A DNA stretch of 64,000 nt from Lachnospiraceae bacterium (GTDB taxonomy: Bacteria > Bacillota > Clostridia > Lachnospirales > Lachnospiraceae). Of the stretch, positions 62,909-64,000 are shown piece after piece (positions within the stretch are counted from its first letter, which is position 1; each line of letters starts with the position of its first letter). The position numbers and the translations under genes are program-made. Where the stretch lies: assembly GCA_024699325.1 (NCBI GenBank), contig JAILPS010000033.1:23288-87287 (forward strand), written 5' to 3'. A model generated the notes under the pieces. That model was not told where the DNA came from. It ran no database searches and was given only the letters and a program-made list of their open reading frames with translations.

Positions 62909-63496
62909 CTATATTGTTCCCTTGGTTGAGAGAACTCCGCTGATTCTGTCGTCACATTGCGTCGCCATGTCAAGAGCCTTCGCGAAAGCCTTAAACATCG
63001 CCTCGATCTTGTGGTGATCATTCTCACCATACAAAACCTTAATGTGCAGGTTCATATTTGCCGCATAGCTGATGGCATAGAAGAACTCTCTCACCATCTG
63101 GGTGTCCATCTCGCCACATTTCTCGCCCTTAAATTCTGCGTCAAACACGAAATATGGTCTGCCGCACAAATCTATGGCACACATGACAAGAGTCTCATCC
63201 ATGGGAAGAATGAAGTAACCGTATCTCTTGATGCCGGCCTTATCTCCCACAGCCTCAGCGATAGCTTTGCCAAGCACGATGCCGCAGTCCTCAATGCTGT
63301 GGTGACAGTCAACATTTAAATCACCCTTGCATGTAAGCTCTAAATCAAACAGACCGTGTCTCGTAAAACCATCCAGCATGTGATCAAAGAAGCCCACACC
63401 TGAATTAAGATTAGCCTTACCGCTGCCGTCAAGATTAAACTTAACGCTTATATCAGTCTCCTTCGTAGTTCTGTTAACCATAGCCTCTCTAGACAT
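62909..63496 (-). CDS. hisB: Imidazoleglycerol-phosphate dehydratase
   Basis: HisB (dehydratase only) removes water from imidazole glycerol phosphate in histidine synthesis. The 195-residue protein has GVGFFDHMLDGFTRHGLFDL, VDCHHSIEDCGIVLGKA and the second metal site YGENDHHKIEAMFKAFAKAL. Start at 63496: AGAGG 7 nt upstream; earlier in-frame starts overlap that site. It lies 23 nt before pyrF, so it leads a pyrimidine operon rather than a his operon. Confidence 0.95.
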   Translation of the reverse strand: MSREAMVNRTTKETDISVKFNLDGSGKANLNSGVGFFDHMLDGFTRHGLFDLELTCKGDLNVDCHHSIEDCGIVLGKAIAEAVGDKAGIKRYGYFILPMDETLVMCAIDLCGRPYFVFDAEFKGEKCGEMDTQMVREFFYAISYAANMNLHIKVLYGENDHHKIEAMFKAFAKALDMATQCDDRISGVLSTKGTI

Positions 63497-63623
63497 AATC
63501 ATACCTCTCATTCCCAATATATAATCAAATGTAAAACTAAATCGTTACTACTTTACCATAAAAAAGCGCAAAAAGGAAGAGGGAAATATATATAGGCCAA
63601 AATGAACCAAATGATGGAGCACG

Positions 63624-63880
63624 GAGACCTCGAACCCTTCCCAGCACGGCTGTGCTTCTCCACCTAAAGTGACTCAGCGAGACGGGGCGAATATGTCAGG
63701 CTACTTTGTAGCCTGACAAACGCCGACCGAGGCGAGCCCCATGGTAGGAAGTCCTCGTTCCACTTCGGACTTCCTCTGAATCTACCGCGCCAGGCGTCGC
63801 GCGGACCGACTGTCAGGCTACTTTGTAGCCTGACAAGCGCCGAGACCTCGAACCCGTTTGAGCACGGCTGTGCTCAAACG
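63624..63880. repeat. Cluster of palindromes and direct repeats before tRNA-Gly
   Basis: The 63497-63924 gap holds no gene. A 14-bp direct repeat GAGACCTCGAACCC occurs at 63624-63637 and 63842-63855, each followed by the small palindrome AGCACGGCTGTGCT (63643-63656, and 63861-63874, the latter inside an 11-bp stem 63855-63880). Between them, two identical 25-bp hairpins with 11-bp stems and TTT loops lie at 63694-63718 and 63811-63835, both followed by AARCGCCGA. A further 8-bp stem GGAAGTCC/GGACTTCC lies near 63747-63774. The region is more GC-rich than its neighbours. Confidence 0.85.
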
Positions 63881-63918
63881 AAAACAGGAAGATGCCCTTT
63901 CGGGTATCTTCCTGTTTT
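63881..63918 (-). terminator. Terminator of tRNA-Gly
   Basis: A long near-perfect stem (63881-63895 with 63903-63918) with a CTTTCGGG-type loop, followed on the minus strand by TTTTCGTTTG; 6 nt past the tRNA 3' end. Confidence 0.88.
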
Positions 63919-63924
63919 ACTTCG

Positions 63925-63997
63925 AGCGCGAGACGGGACTCGAACCCGCGGCCTCGACCTTGGCAAGGTCGCGCTCCACCAACTGAGCCACTCGCGC
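63925..63997 (-). tRNA. tRNA-Gly (anticodon GCC)
   Basis: The 73-nt cloverleaf has acceptor GCGCGAG with CTCGCGC, D-arm GCTCAGTTGGTGGAGC, anticodon loop TTGCCAA in CGACC/GGTCG, and T loop TTCGAGT. The discriminator is T and CCA is not encoded. Other genes of its cluster may lie beyond the window edge. Confidence 0.94.
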
Positions 63998-64000
63998 ATG

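Noticed and set aside
63601..63660. Resemblance of GAGACCTCGAACCC to a tRNA T-arm, suggesting a tRNA pseudogene
   Set aside because: The flanking bases do not pair as a T stem, and there is no anticodon or acceptor arm.

Overview
The window looks like a chromosomal segment of a Gram-positive anaerobe of the Clostridia, most likely Lachnospiraceae (Butyrivibrio/Roseburia-like). This is inferred from AGGAGG-type ribosome binding sites, lipobox lipoproteins, the PyrK/PyrD-1B pair, a Gram-positive galactan-uptake layout, moderate GC and protein style. There are no rRNA genes, transposases, prophage genes or CRISPR arrays. Most genes are on the minus strand; the exceptions are 32505-35437, 36958-37803 and 53752-56165. 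Many ORFs extend upstream only through TTG or GTG codons, so I trimmed starts to the ATG that has a Shine-Dalgarno sequence.

Layout. 1-4.6 kb: end-truncated DUF1846 protein, a small beta-barrel protein, pyridoxal kinase, DegV, IspF. 4.6-4.8 kb: tRNA-Met and tRNA-Val. 4.9-8.4 kb: heterodimeric ABC exporter. 8.6-13.1 kb: glycosyltransferase, CPBP protease, and a large zinc-ribbon/proline-rich/leucine-rich-repeat protein. 13.4-17.6 kb: carAB. 17.9-21.7 kb: branching enzyme, Cof-type phosphatase, mannose-6-phosphate isomerase. 21.9-26.7 kb: Gld-type ABC transporter. 26.9-29.3 kb: methionine transporter MetQNI. 29.4-30.7 kb: flavin oxidoreductase and RsmJ. 30.8-32.2 kb: GH26-like protein. 32.5-35.4 kb: surface O-acetylation pair (MBOAT plus DHHW protein). 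35.5-37.8 kb: MATE pump and divergent AraC regulator. 37.9-40.9 kb: a five-gene operon of mostly unknown genes with a nucleotidase/guanylate-kinase-like fusion and a 35-residue microprotein. 41.1-51.7 kb: a galactan locus. 51.9-56.2 kb: acyl-CoA synthetase and a divergent aminotransferase/cytidylyltransferase cassette. 56.2-60.0 kb: carbohydrate-binding lipoprotein and flotillin. 60.2-63.5 kb: hisB-pyrF-pyrK-pyrD. 63.6-64.0 kb: palindromic repeat cluster and tRNA-Gly.

The strongest functional story is the galactan locus. A lipoprotein GH53 galactanase cuts galactan outside the cell. A binding protein plus two permeases import oligosaccharides, with no ATPase gene in the locus. A LacI regulator sits between the two parts. 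A second, cytoplasmic GH53 works inside. No GH42 or GH2 beta-galactosidase is present; its usual place is taken by a 619-residue protein of unknown family followed by a small zinc-ribbon protein. A recurring AAACGTTT-type operator lies near the promoters of several carbohydrate-related genes in the window and suggests a shared catabolite or LacI-family control.

Other points worth attention are the nucleotidase/kinase-like fusion operon, the aminotransferase plus cytidylyltransferase-oxidoreductase cassette, an 88-bp inverted-repeat element in the leader of the O-acetylation operon, and the palindrome cluster before tRNA-Gly.
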